A stretch of 64,000 nt of DNA from Actinopolyspora erythraea (lineage in GTDB: Bacteria > Actinomycetota > Actinomycetes > Mycobacteriales > Pseudonocardiaceae): assembly GCF_002263515.1 (NCBI RefSeq), contig NZ_CP022752.1:620001-684000 (forward strand). The letters are read 5' to 3'. Made by a program: the position numbers and the translations under genes. Below, in pieces: positions 1 to 9,376 of this stretch. Every line of letters starts with the position of its first letter. Within the stretch, counting starts at the first letter, position 1. Below the pieces are notes generated by a model. It was not told where the DNA came from. It ran no database searches and saw only the letters and a program-made list of their open reading frames with translations.

Positions 1-878
<878 letters not shown>

Positions 879-1448
879 TCAACCGCCGCGGCTCGCGTTG
901 TGATCGGTATCATACTCGCTGAGCTGTTCGACCAGGTCGGTGCGCGCCCTGGCCACGCGGGACCGGACCGTGCCGATCCGGCAGCCCGCGACCTCGGCCG
1001 TCTCCTCGTAGCTGAGCCCGACGACCTGGGTCAGCACGAACGCCTCCCTGCGCCTGGGGTCGAGCGCCTCCAGCGCGCTGCGCAGCGCGTAGCCGTCCGA
1101 CATGGTGGTGCTTCGCGGTTGGGCCCGTTCCGCCGCGAGCTGCCAGTCCGCGAGGTCGGCGGGGCGCGGCCTGCGGTCGCGCTGCCTGATGTGGTCGGCG
1201 GCGACCCGGCGCGCGATCGACATCAACCAGGTGCGGGCCGAGGAACGACCTCGGTAGGAGGACAGGGAGCGGAACGCACGCAGGTAGCACTCCTGGGTGA
1301 GGTCCTCCGCGACGCCCGGGTCGGCCAAGTGCCGCAGCAGCTGCCACACCTGGCGCTGCGTGCCGCGCACGAACCTCGTGGCGGCGTTGGTGTCCCCCTG
1401 CTTCGCCGCCAGCGCGCAGCGTGTGAGTTCCTGGTCGTCCACGCCCAT
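879..1448 (-). CDS. sigC: ECF RNA polymerase sigma factor, SigC-like
   Basis: About 189 residues, the size of group 4 (ECF) sigma factors. Region 2 is clear (LADPGVAEDLTQECYLRAFR, then ARTWLMSIARRVAADHIRQR) and region 4 follows (ALDPRRREAFVLTQVVGLSY, then EVAGCRIGTVRSRVARAR). The SSARTWLMSIAR and GTVRSRVARARTDL segments strongly resemble mycobacterial SigC. I chose the ATG at MGVDDQELTRCALAAKQGD because the conserved part begins there; a longer in-frame extension is low-quality, arginine-rich sequence. The gene faces a zinc-finger anti-sigma gene and then a copper ATPase. SigC of M. tuberculosis is reported to act in copper acquisition, so a role in copper homeostasis is a reasonable inference. 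Confidence 0.9.
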   Translation of the reverse strand: MGVDDQELTRCALAAKQGDTNAATRFVRGTQRQVWQLLRHLADPGVAEDLTQECYLRAFRSLSSYRGRSSARTWLMSIARRVAADHIRQRDRRPRPADLADWQLAAERAQPRSTTMSDGYALRSALEALDPRRREAFVLTQVVGLSYEETAEVAGCRIGTVRSRVARARTDLVEQLSEYDTDHNASRGG

Positions 1449-1633
1449 GTCCAATGAGTTTCGGGGCCCGGGCCCGCTGCCACGGTCGTCCGGCCCACTC
1501 GACCGCGTGAGCCGTCGCGGTCGGCTCGCCGCGCGCGAGCCGCCTTCACCGTGCAGAACCATACGCGTGTCCGGAGTGATCTCCGGTCCGGGAGCCGGGA
1601 ACCACACGGGGCTCGCGAACGACCAGTACGGAC

Positions 1634-2389
1634 GTGGACTGCGTGACGAGTGTCGAGATCCTCTCCGCCGAGCTCGACGGTGCGACCACCGAGGAGGAGT
1701 CACGGCGGGCGCGGCGTCACCTGGAGGGCTGCGCCGAGTGCCGCCTGCGGCACGACCGGTTCCGTGCGCTGCACCGGGCGGTGCGGGTCATGCCCGCCGA
1801 GTCCGGTCCCGACGTCACCGACGCCGTGCTGCCCGCCCTGCGTCCCAGGCGGTTGGACCGGCTCCGCGGCGAGGCCGGGGGGCGAGCGCGCGTGCTGCTG
1901 CGCTGGGCACTGGCCCTGGTGGCGGTGCTCCAGCTGGCGGTGGCGCTGCTGCAGCTCACCGGAGTGGAAATCCGCGTCGGGGCCGAGACCGCCCGGACGA
2001 CGATGCCGCACATCGATCACGAGACCGGCGCCTGGAACGCGGCCGTGGCCGTCGGGCTGGCCTGGGTGGCGTTGCGCGCCCGGCACGCCGCGGCGCACCT
2101 GCCGGTGCTCGCGAGCTTCACCGGGGTGCTCGGGGCGCTGTGCCTGCTTGACCTGCTCACCGGCCGGGTGGGCTTCGAGCGAGTGGTTTCGCACCTGCCG
2201 GTGCTGCTGGGCCTGGTGCTGGTGGCGGTGCTGGCGCTGCTGAACGGACCGCACGGGACGCCCGCCCCCGCCGCGCGCGCCTCGTCCGACACCGGTCCCG
2301 GAGCGGGCGAGGTCCCCGAACCGGCCGAGGCCGAGGTCGAACCGCTCCGCTCGTCCCCGCCCCCGGTCGCCAGGCGGGAGAGTGCCTGA
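1634..2389 (+). CDS. zinc-finger (zf-HC2) membrane protein, probable anti-sigma factor
   Basis: The N-terminus carries the zinc-binding anti-sigma signature H29-x3-C33-x2-C36 (RRHLEGCAECR), typical of ZAS-domain proteins that hold ECF sigma factors. About four hydrophobic segments follow (roughly residues 85-108, 135-150, 158-180 and 185-205), then a proline- and glutamate-rich tail. GTG at MDCVTSVEILSAELDG is taken as the start because the HC2 domain begins directly after it. It is divergent from the SigC-like gene, so the pair probably forms a regulatory switch with the anti-sigma factor at the membrane. The copper ATPase starts 73 bases downstream on the same strand, probably co-transcribed. 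Whether it senses copper directly is not visible; apart from the HC2 cysteines there is no obvious copper motif. Confidence 0.8.
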   Translation: MDCVTSVEILSAELDGATTEEESRRARRHLEGCAECRLRHDRFRALHRAVRVMPAESGPDVTDAVLPALRPRRLDRLRGEAGGRARVLLRWALALVAVLQLAVALLQLTGVEIRVGAETARTTMPHIDHETGAWNAAVAVGLAWVALRARHAAAHLPVLASFTGVLGALCLLDLLTGRVGFERVVSHLPVLLGLVLVAVLALLNGPHGTPAPAARASSDTGPGAGEVPEPAEAEVEPLRSSPPPVARRESA

Positions 2390-2462
2390 GACGTGACGGG
2401 CGACATGCTTCAGGCTGGGGGGAGCTTCGCCCGTGGCGGTGAACCGCACGAAAGGTGGTCAG

Positions 2463-4724
2463 ATGACGACGTCCGCGGACACCTCAACCGAGCCCGTCGA
2501 ACAGCTGCGCAGCGTCGAGCTGGCCGTGAGCGGTATGACCTGCGCTGCGTGCGCCAACCGGGTGGAGCGCAAGCTCAACAAGCTCGACGGGGTGCGGGCG
2601 AGCGTGAACTACGCCACCGCCAGGGCCAGTGTGACCGCCCCCACGGCGGCCGGGGACGAGCTGCTCACCGAGACGGTGGAGAAGGCGGGCTACGGCGCCG
2701 AGGTGCTGCGTCCGGCGGAGAGGTCCGGTGACGACTCCCGACAACGGCTGCGGGACCTGTGGCGCAGGCTCGTCGTCTCGGTGGTGCTGTTCGTCCCGCT
2801 GGCCGATCTGGCGATCCTGTTCACGGTGCTGCCCGAGGCGCGCTTCCCCGGCTGGCAGTGGCTGATCATCGCGCTCGCGCTGCCCGTGGCGGGCTGGGCG
2901 GCCTGGCCGTTCCACCGCGCCGCGCTGGTCAACGCCCGCCACGGTGGCTCCTCGATGGACACCCTGGTCTCCATCGGGATCGTCGCGGCGAGCGTGTGGT
3001 CGCTCTACGCGATGTTCGCCCCCAGCGGGGCGCCCGCCGACGCCTCCGGGCTGTGGCTGCTGCTCAACACCGACGGCGCGGCCTACCTGGAGGTGGCGGC
3101 CGGGGTGACCACCTTCGTGCTCGCCGGGCGCTACTTCGAGGCCAAGGCGCAGCGCAGGGCCGGCGGCGCGCTGCGGGCCTTGGCCGAGCTCGGGGCCAAG
3201 ACCGCCCTCGTGGAGGACGAGGACGGCACACGGCGTGAGGTCCCGTCCGAACGGCTGCGGGTGGGACAGCGCTTCGTCACCCGTCCAGGTGGAACCATCG
3301 CGACCGACGGACGGGTGATCCGGGGCGGTGCGGCCGTGGACAGCAGTTCGATGACCGGCGAGTCGGTACCCACCGAGGTCGTGGCGGGCGACGAGGTCAC
3401 CGGCGGCACCGTGGTGTCCACCGGTTGGCTGCTCGTCGAGGCCACCAGGGTCGGCGGCGACACCCAGCTCGCGGGCATGGTGCGGCTGGTCGAGCAGGCG
3501 CAGAGCGGCAAGGCCGCCGTGCAGCGGTTGGCGGACCGGATCTCGGCCTACTTCGTGCCCGCCGTGCTCGGGCTGGCGGTGCTGACGCTGGGGGGTTGGC
3601 TGCTGCTCGGTGGTTCCGCCGAGCGCTCCTTCACCGCCGCGTTGTCGGTGCTGGTCATCGCGTGCCCCTGCGCGTTGGGGCTGGCCACGCCCACCGCGCT
3701 GATGGCCGCTTCCGGGCGTGGGGCGCAGCTCGGGATCTTCCTCAAGGGTTACCAGGCGCTGGAGTCCAGCAGGGCCGTGGACACCGTGGTGTTCGACAAG
3801 ACCGGCACGGTCACCACCGGCAGCATGACCCTCGGCGAGGTGCACTGCGTCGCGGGCGCGGCGCGGCAGGAGGTGCTCCGCCTGGCCGGAGCGCTGGAGA
3901 ACGCCTCCGAGCACGCCGTCGCCGCCGCGATCACCTCGGCCGCGCGTGCCGAGCTCGACGGCGCGGAGCTGCCCGAGGTGTCGGGGTTCGTCAACGATCC
4001 CGGGCTGGGCGCGCGCGGTGAGGTGGACGGGCACCGGATCCTGGTCGGCCGGGCCAAGCTGTTCGACGACAGCGGGATCACCGTTCCGGAGGACGTCCGG
4101 CAGCGGGACGCCGAATGGCAGCGCACGGGGCGGACCACCGTCCTGGTCGCGCGCGACGGCGTCGTGGTGGCGGTGCTGGGGCTCTCCGACGAGGTCAAGC
4201 CCTCGGCCGCCGCCGCCGTGAGCGAGCTGCGGCGCCTCGGGGTGCGGACAGTGCTGCTGACGGGTGACAACGAGGCCACGGCGCGCGCCGTCGCCGAGGA
4301 GGTCGGGATCGGCGAGGTCGTCGCCGACGTGCTGCCGGATCAGAAGGTCGAGACCGTCGAGCGGCTGCGCGCCGAGGGGCGCAGGGTGGCCATGGTCGGC
4401 GACGGGGTCAACGACGCGCCCGCGCTGGCCACGGCGGAACTGGGGCTGGCCATCGGAGCGGGGACCGACGTGGCGATCTCGGCCGCCGACCTCATCCTGG
4501 TCCGCGAGGAGCTCACGGCTGTACCCGACTCCGTCAAACTCGCGCGGCGGACGCTCGGCGCCATCAGGGGGAACCTCGTCTGGGCGTTCGGCTACAACCT
4601 CGCCGCCGTCCCGCTCGCCGTCCTCGGCCTGCTCAACCCGCTGATCGCGGGGGCGGCCATGGCGCTGTCCTCGGCGTTCGTCGTTTCCAACAGTCTGCGG
4701 CTGCGGCGCTTCTCCCCGTCGTGA
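2463..4724 (+). CDS. copA: copper-translocating P1B-type ATPase (CopA/CtpA-CtpB family)
   Basis: A 753-residue membrane pump that moves Cu(I) across the cytoplasmic membrane using ATP. An N-terminal heavy-metal-associated domain has the GMTCAAC site (Cys27, Cys30). The transmembrane metal site is CPC at residues 401-403 (VIACPCALGLATPTALM). The phosphorylated aspartate is D445 in DKTGTVTTG. TGDN and GDGVNDAPAL close the ATP-binding and hinge regions. ATG at MTTSADTSTEP is chosen because AAAGGTGG lies about 5-12 bases upstream; a GTG ten codons earlier has no ribosome site. It lies downstream of the anti-sigma gene of the SigC-like pair. I see no CsoR-type palindrome upstream, so control by the sigma factor is more likely than by CsoR. 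Direction of transport (export or delivery to cuproenzymes) cannot be told from sequence. Confidence 0.93.
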   Translation: MTTSADTSTEPVEQLRSVELAVSGMTCAACANRVERKLNKLDGVRASVNYATARASVTAPTAAGDELLTETVEKAGYGAEVLRPAERSGDDSRQRLRDLWRRLVVSVVLFVPLADLAILFTVLPEARFPGWQWLIIALALPVAGWAAWPFHRAALVNARHGGSSMDTLVSIGIVAASVWSLYAMFAPSGAPADASGLWLLLNTDGAAYLEVAAGVTTFVLAGRYFEAKAQRRAGGALRALAELGAKTALVEDEDGTRREVPSERLRVGQRFVTRPGGTIATDGRVIRGGAAVDSSSMTGESVPTEVVAGDEVTGGTVVSTGWLLVEATRVGGDTQLAGMVRLVEQAQSGKAAVQRLADRISAYFVPAVLGLAVLTLGGWLLLGGSAERSFTAALSVLVIACPCALGLATPTALMAASGRGAQLGIFLKGYQALESSRAVDTVVFDKTGTVTTGSMTLGEVHCVAGAARQEVLRLAGALENASEHAVAAAITSAARAELDGAELPEVSGFVNDPGLGARGEVDGHRILVGRAKLFDDSGITVPEDVRQRDAEWQRTGRTTVLVARDGVVVAVLGLSDEVKPSAAAAVSELRRLGVRTVLLTGDNEATARAVAEEVGIGEVVADVLPDQKVETVERLRAEGRRVAMVGDGVNDAPALATAELGLAIGAGTDVAISAADLILVREELTAVPDSVKLARRTLGAIRGNLVWAFGYNLAAVPLAVLGLLNPLIAGAAMALSSAFVVSNSLRLRRFSPS

Positions 4725-5104
4725 CCCCCCCGCAGGGAGCGGCGTCGGATTCCGCCGCCTCGGTCCGCGTGGCTTCTGTAGGGCTGTTCCCTACGGGGTG
4801 CCGTCGCGGACCTTCCGGGGTTTCTGGGGGATCTTCCCTGAGGCGCTCCGGCCGGATCCGCTGTTCACTGGGGACAGTGTGTGTCCCGGGAACACCGTGT
4901 GGGCCTTCTCCGCCGCGGGAGGAAGTCGGGAATCGTCGGCCGCGTCGCGCGTGCCGACGTGTTCACCGCGCGGTGCGAGTACCGGTGGGTGATCAGCCCG
5001 GCTGACCTCCCGTTCGTCCTACGGGTGACACGTACTGCGTTCCGTGCTCGGAGCGTCACGTTAGGCTCAACTTCGTAATTGACATACCACTATGGGGGAA
5101 TCAC
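4725..5104. other. intergenic spacer with the probable promoter of the ABC exporter operon
   Basis: About 380 bases with no supported gene; open frames here are short and compositionally noisy. The final 50 bases are AT-richer, with TTAGGCT and TTGACATACC a few bases before the GGGGGAA ribosome site of the next gene. This is probably where the exporter promoter lies, but spacing does not give one unambiguous -35/-10 pair. Confidence 0.4.
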
Positions 5105-5932
5105 GTGAGTTTCCCGAACGGGTCGCAGCGGACCGCTGCCTCTCCGGCGGAACAGGGCGGAGCGGACGGACAGCCCGGCTCCGCCGGACAACCGGCCGAG
5201 TCAGTGCCGGAGGCCGCCACCAGCGGCTCGGCGCTGGTCAAGGTCTACGGCAGTGGTGAGGCCGGGGTGCGCGCGCTGGACAACGTCGACATCGGTTTCG
5301 CCGGTGGCCGGTTCAGCGCGATCATGGGGCCCTCCGGCTCCGGAAAGTCCACCCTGATGCACTGTCTGGCCGGGTTGGACACTCCCACTTCAGGGCGGGT
5401 GATGCTGGGCACCACCGACCTGACCGGTCTGTCGGACAAGCAGCTCACCCTCACGCGGCGCGACAGGATCGGCTTCCTGTTCCAGTCGTTCAACCTGCTG
5501 CCCACCCTGACGGCCGAGCAGAACATCCTGCTGCCGCTGGAGCTGTCCGGCCGCAAACCGGACCGGCAGTGGTTGAACGAGCTCACCGGGGCGCTGGGCA
5601 TCGACCAGCGCCTTCGCCACCGGCCCAGCGAGCTCTCCGGCGGGCAGCAGCAGCGGGTAGCGGTAGCCCGCGCGCTGATCACGCGCCCCGAGGTCGTCTT
5701 CGCCGACGAGCCGACCGGCGCGCTGGACTCGAAGTCCGGTGCGAACCTGCTGGAGTTCCTACGCGGCTCGGTCCGCCAGTTCGGCCAGACCGTGGTGATG
5801 GTCACCCACGACCCGGTCGCCGCGTCCCACGCGGACAGCGTGGTGCTGCTGGCAGACGGCAACATCGCGGGCCGGATCGAGGAGCCCACCCAGGAAGCCG
5901 TGCTCGACTCGCTGCGCCGGTTGGGTGGGTGA
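5105..5932 (+). CDS. ABC transporter ATP-binding protein, MacB/LolD type
   Basis: ATPase half of an exporter of the MacB/LolD/FtsE class. Walker A is GPSGSGKST (residues 75-83), the signature is LSGGQQQR (from 177), Walker B is VVFADE (about 197-202) and the switch histidine is in VMVTHDP. A 40-residue Ser/Pro/Gly-rich N-terminal extension precedes the usual domain. GTG is the start; GGGGGAA stands about 7 bases upstream. The permease gene begins 6 bases after the stop, so the two form an operon. Family members move lipoproteins, peptides or antibiotics, or perform mechanical work at the envelope; the substrate cannot be read from sequence. Confidence 0.9.
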   Translation: MSFPNGSQRTAASPAEQGGADGQPGSAGQPAESVPEAATSGSALVKVYGSGEAGVRALDNVDIGFAGGRFSAIMGPSGSGKSTLMHCLAGLDTPTSGRVMLGTTDLTGLSDKQLTLTRRDRIGFLFQSFNLLPTLTAEQNILLPLELSGRKPDRQWLNELTGALGIDQRLRHRPSELSGGQQQRVAVARALITRPEVVFADEPTGALDSKSGANLLEFLRGSVRQFGQTVVMVTHDPVAASHADSVVLLADGNIAGRIEEPTQEAVLDSLRRLGG

Positions 5933-5938
5933 GAGGCC

Positions 5939-8518
5939 GTGCTGCGCAACACCCTGCTACAACTGCGACACAACATCGGACGGCTCTCGGCGGCCGGACT
6001 CGCCATCGTGCTGGGAGTCGGTTTCGTCGCCGCCACCCTGGTGTTCACCGGCACCATGCAGTCCTCGGTCCAGCACATGGTGGCGGCTCCCAACCTGGCC
6101 GCCGACGTCGTCGTCACGGACAACGCGACCGGGAGAACGGAGCAGGCGGGCGACGAGAAGCGGCGACGCCTCCGGGAGGTCCGGGACACCGAAGGTGTCG
6201 CCGCGGCCGTGCCCAGGACCGAGAGCTACGCCAATGCCTCCTGGGCGGGCGAGCGGCACTCGGTGGAGGTGAACCGGCTTCCCGAACGGGATTCACTGCG
6301 CTGGTACGAGCTCGCCGAGGGCAGCTATCCCGGCTCCGCTGACGAGGTGGTGCTCAGCGAGCGCGCCGCCGACTCGGCCAACATCTCCCCCGGTGAAACC
6401 ATCACCCTCCAGCAACCCCGGTACGCCTCGGGCCGTGGAGGAGAGGTCGAGAAGTCACCACCGGAGCGCGAGGTCACCGTCTCGGGACTGGTGGACGTCG
6501 GGAGCAGCCTGCTCACCGGGGGCGGCCGCGTCACGGCCTTCGCCCCCCAGGAGCTGTTGGGCGAACTCGGGACCACCGACTACCGCGCGATCGACCTGCT
6601 GCTGGCCGACGGAGCCGATACCTCGGCAGTGCTCGACCGGCTGCGCGACAAGCTCGACACCGGCCAGTACGTCCAGGTCCGAACCGGACAGCAGCAGGCC
6701 GAGTACGCGGTCGAGATGTTCAGCGGCAGCGTGGCCGCCGCGATGAACGCGGTACTGCTCCCGTTCGGCGCGATCGCGCTGTTCGTGGCCGGGTTCGTCA
6801 TCGTCAACACCTTCTCGGTGCTGCACGCCCAGCGCAGCAGGCAGTACGCGCTGCTGCGGTGCGTCGGGGCGACCCGAGGGCAGATCCGGCGTTCCGCGCT
6901 GTTCGAGGCGCTGCTGGTGGGGCTGGTCACCTCGGTGATCGGCACCGTGTTCGGCGTGCTGGTCTCGGCCACGGTGAGCTGGCCACTGGGACTGACCGAC
7001 TCCCCGGTCGACTTCGGCTCGCTCGGCATCACTCCGCTGGCGCTGACCGCGCCCGTGGCGGCGGGGCTGCTGGTGACCTTCCTGGCCTCGTTGGCTCCCG
7101 CGGCACGCGCGATGCGGGTCGCGCCGCTGGCCGCGCTGCGTCCCGTCCCGGACGAGCAGTCCTCCCGGCGGATCGGCCGGGTGCGGCTGGTGTCCGCCGT
7201 GGTGCTCACCGTGCTGGGCGCCGGACTGCTGCTGGGTGGTGCCCTGCTCGGCTCGATGGGCATGGCGGTGCCCGGCGGACTCGTGGCCGTGCTGGGAGTG
7301 CTGCTGTTCACCCCCACGCTCATCCCGGCGGTCGCCAGGGCGTTCGGTTACCTGCTGCGCTCCTTCGGCCCCACGGGCACGCTCGCCAGCGGCAACGCCG
7401 TCCGCAATCCCTACCGGGCCTCCTCCACCAGCACCGCGCTGATGATCGGTGTCGGGCTGATCGTGCTGCTGCTCACCGGCACCGCCAGTGCGCGGCAGAG
7501 CGCCAACGAGCAGATCGACCAGCGCTACCCGGTGGACGTGAAGGTCGCCGCCGAGGAGCGGGACCAACCGGTGCCCGAAGGGGTGGGGCAGCGCCTCGCG
7601 TCCCTGGACGGCACGGCGGCCATCGCAGCCCTGTCCGGCACCAGTTTCGAGATGGCGCGGTCGGAGGCGAGCACTCCCGAGGGGGCCGACGCGGCGGAGA
7701 TGCCTCCGGTGACGTTCCGGGCGCTGGGGGTCGACCCCGCGAAGCTCGCCGAGGTCTCCCGGCACGGCGGGGAGGACCTCCGGCCGGGAACCGCGTTGGT
7801 GACTTCCAACACCCTCGATTTCTGGGGCTGGTCGGAAGGCGACCGCGTCGAACTGCCCATCGGTGACGGTTCGGACACCTTCCGGTTGGCGAGCACCGAG
7901 CTGATCCAGTCCGGTTTTCTGCTGACCCGTTCCGATCTGGCCGCCACGGGAGCCGAGACCAGCACCACCGAGATCTGGGCCCGTGCCGCCTCCGACACCT
8001 ACATGCCCGGCTACACCGGCGAGCTGAACTCGTTGACCGAGGAGAGCGCCTCGACGCCCCTGGACGTCGGGGGAGCGGTGCAGATGCGTGCGCGGTTCAC
8101 CCAGGTCCTCGACACGCTGTTGCTGATAGTCACCGGTCTGCTGGCGGTCGCGGTCATCATCGCGGTGGTCGGCATCGCCAACACGCTCGGGCTGTCGGTG
8201 CTGGAACGCGGCAGGGAGTCCGCACTGCTGCGCGCCCTGGGGCTGACCCGTGGTCAACTGCGGGGGACCCTGGCGCTGGAGGCGGTGCTGCTGGCCGTGG
8301 TCGGGACGGCGCTGGGAGCTGTGATCGGAGTGCTGTTCGCCTTCGGCGGGGTGGCGGCGATGTTCGAGAACATAGGGCTGCCGGTCGTGTTCGCCGTGCC
8401 CTGGGCGCCACTGCTGCTGGTGCTGCTGTGCGCGGTACCCGCGGGTGTGCTGGCTTCGGTGCTTCCGGCCCGTCGTGCCGCGAAGGCCCAACCGGCCGCC
8501 GCCCTCTCCGAGGAGTGA
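5939..8518 (+). CDS. FtsX-family ABC transporter permease, large two-domain form
   Basis: A protein of 859 residues with the layout of MacB-like actinobacterial permeases. There is one N-terminal membrane helix (about residues 18-38), a long extracytoplasmic part, a first FtsX domain with three helices (about 270-400), a central pair of helices, a second extracytoplasmic part, and a C-terminal FtsX domain ending in the LLPARRAAKAQPAAAL-type tail (here VLPARRAAKAQPAAAL). The phrases YALLRCVGATRGQIRRSALFEALLVG and SALLRALGLTRGQLRGTLALEAVLLAV mark the two repeats that couple to the ATPase. The GTG start follows the ATPase stop by 6 bases. Substrate unknown. Confidence 0.9.
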   Translation: MLRNTLLQLRHNIGRLSAAGLAIVLGVGFVAATLVFTGTMQSSVQHMVAAPNLAADVVVTDNATGRTEQAGDEKRRRLREVRDTEGVAAAVPRTESYANASWAGERHSVEVNRLPERDSLRWYELAEGSYPGSADEVVLSERAADSANISPGETITLQQPRYASGRGGEVEKSPPEREVTVSGLVDVGSSLLTGGGRVTAFAPQELLGELGTTDYRAIDLLLADGADTSAVLDRLRDKLDTGQYVQVRTGQQQAEYAVEMFSGSVAAAMNAVLLPFGAIALFVAGFVIVNTFSVLHAQRSRQYALLRCVGATRGQIRRSALFEALLVGLVTSVIGTVFGVLVSATVSWPLGLTDSPVDFGSLGITPLALTAPVAAGLLVTFLASLAPAARAMRVAPLAALRPVPDEQSSRRIGRVRLVSAVVLTVLGAGLLLGGALLGSMGMAVPGGLVAVLGVLLFTPTLIPAVARAFGYLLRSFGPTGTLASGNAVRNPYRASSTSTALMIGVGLIVLLLTGTASARQSANEQIDQRYPVDVKVAAEERDQPVPEGVGQRLASLDGTAAIAALSGTSFEMARSEASTPEGADAAEMPPVTFRALGVDPAKLAEVSRHGGEDLRPGTALVTSNTLDFWGWSEGDRVELPIGDGSDTFRLASTELIQSGFLLTRSDLAATGAETSTTEIWARAASDTYMPGYTGELNSLTEESASTPLDVGGAVQMRARFTQVLDTLLLIVTGLLAVAVIIAVVGIANTLGLSVLERGRESALLRALGLTRGQLRGTLALEAVLLAVVGTALGAVIGVLFAFGGVAAMFENIGLPVVFAVPWAPLLLVLLCAVPAGVLASVLPARRAAKAQPAAALSEE

Positions 8519-8562
8519 CGAGCCGCATCGTCACAGCTCGATTTCCGTAGCGGCTTCCGTGG

Positions 8563-8660
8563 CGGAACCTCCGGCACGGCTCTCGCTGCGGTGAGGCCCG
8601 ACATCGGGTAGTTACTACACAACGTCGGGCCTTCCTCGCGAGAGCCGCACCGGAGAACCC
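8563..8660 (+). repeat. dispersed hairpin repeat, family A copy 1
   Basis: A long inverted repeat starting 44 bases after the permease stop. Outer arms of 23 bases (8563-8585 and 8638-8660) share GGAACC...GGCTCTCGC and its complement. An inner stem (GGCCCGAC at 8595-8602 with GTCGGGCC at 8624-8631) closes a 21-base apical segment that contains GTAG-TTA-CTAC. The sequence after the right arm, to about 8696, also resembles the flank of the other copies. Three more copies are at 19.6, 51.35 and 56.75 kb. It could also serve as a terminator for the exporter operon, but no U-tract is seen. Confidence 0.85.
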
Positions 8661-8729
8661 GCGGCGGTGCCGTCCGCGAGGGTGGTTGGAGTTCGGCTTG
8701 AGTGCCCCACCGGCGCGGCGATTTCGCGG

Positions 8730-8905
8730 TTCGCTTCAACCGGTGCGTGCACCACGTGGCTTGACCTGGGGTGAGGGCGCACAGGCTGGCCGCCCATCGG
8801 GCAGTCGTGACCTGCCCGGCAACGAGCCCGAGCAGCGCCCTCCCGAGGGCCCCTGGTCAAGCCTTCCCAAGGTGGTGCACGCACCCCTTGAGACCGCCCG
8901 AGAAA
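8730..8905 (+). repeat. dispersed 176-bp palindromic repeat, family B copy 1
   Basis: This segment recurs in the opposite orientation at 24557-24732. Over the best-aligned 160 bases I see only two differences, both in the apical loop. The element is itself partly palindromic: a perfect 14-base terminal inverted repeat (GGTGCGTGCACCAC at 8742-8755, complement at 8872-8885) encloses further imperfect stems and an apical hairpin CGGGCAG-loop-CTGCCCG (8798-8818). It lies between family A copy 1 and the DUF2218 gene in noncoding DNA. No transposase is nearby, so it could be a non-autonomous mobile element (MITE), a REP-like element or a structured RNA. Confidence 0.88.
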
Positions 8906-9055
8906 TTGACGGAGCCGGTGCCACACCGCCGCCCGAGGCGGTGATGTCGCGAGAAATCGACGCCCCCCGCACCGCCGTCGGGACGCGACCGTGCGGGTCG
9001 CAGCGCATGGGACCTCTAGTGTGTGAGGCGGATGCCAGCCACGCAGCGGGAGAGG

Positions 9056-9349
9056 TCAACTCCCCTCGGCGTCGGTCCAGTGGACCGCGAGCTCGTCGCG
9101 GGCTCCGAACCGTTCCAGGTGGGTGCCGACCACCTGCTTGACCCGGTCGATCCCCGCCCTGTCCTCGGCCCGGGCCCGCAGCAGCAGGATCCGGTCCTCG
9201 GCGTGCATGTCGCACCTTCCCACGTCGAACTCGACGTGGCCCTTCTCCTGGTCGTGCTCACCGCTGGCCTTGTGCGCGAAGTGCTCGCACAGTTGCGCCA
9301 GGTACCGCTGTGGCCGTTCGGTGGCCACTTCCGCCTGTGACGTCAGCAT
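9056..9349 (-). CDS. DUF2218 domain protein, probably iron-regulated
   Basis: A small protein of 97 residues that matches the DUF2218 pattern: VATERPQRYLAQLCEHFAHK at the start, a central HVEFDVGRCDMHAEDRILLL segment and the diagnostic VVGTHLERFGARDELAVHW ending. The biochemical role of the family is unknown. In actinobacteria it is often found with siderophore or iron-uptake genes. Here no such gene is adjacent, but a perfect-armed palindrome resembling a DtxR/IdeR iron box lies about 30 bases upstream of the start, which agrees with iron control. The ATG was chosen because the family alignment begins at MLTSQAEVATERP. Confidence 0.85.
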   Translation of the reverse strand: MLTSQAEVATERPQRYLAQLCEHFAHKASGEHDQEKGHVEFDVGRCDMHAEDRILLLRARAEDRAGIDRVKQVVGTHLERFGARDELAVHWTDAEGS

Positions 9350-9376
9350 CTCGCCTCTCGATCAACGCGGTTTCGG

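Noticed and set aside
1448..1703. N-terminal extension of the SigC-like sigma factor
   Set aside because: Arg/Pro/Ser-rich extension overlaps the anti-sigma gene and its promoter region; conserved sigma region begins at the chosen ATG.
5060..5075. TTAGGCTCAACTT upstream of the ABC exporter, resembling half an iron box
   Set aside because: Only one arm matches; no palindrome, so I do not call it an iron-regulated promoter.
8615..8926. 103-codon leftward reading frame (and a similar one at 24314-25264) giving conserved-looking peptides such as GVRAPPWEGLTRGPREG
   Set aside because: The similarity comes only from translating family A and B repeats; no ribosome site, arginine-rich, both lie in noncoding repeat DNA.
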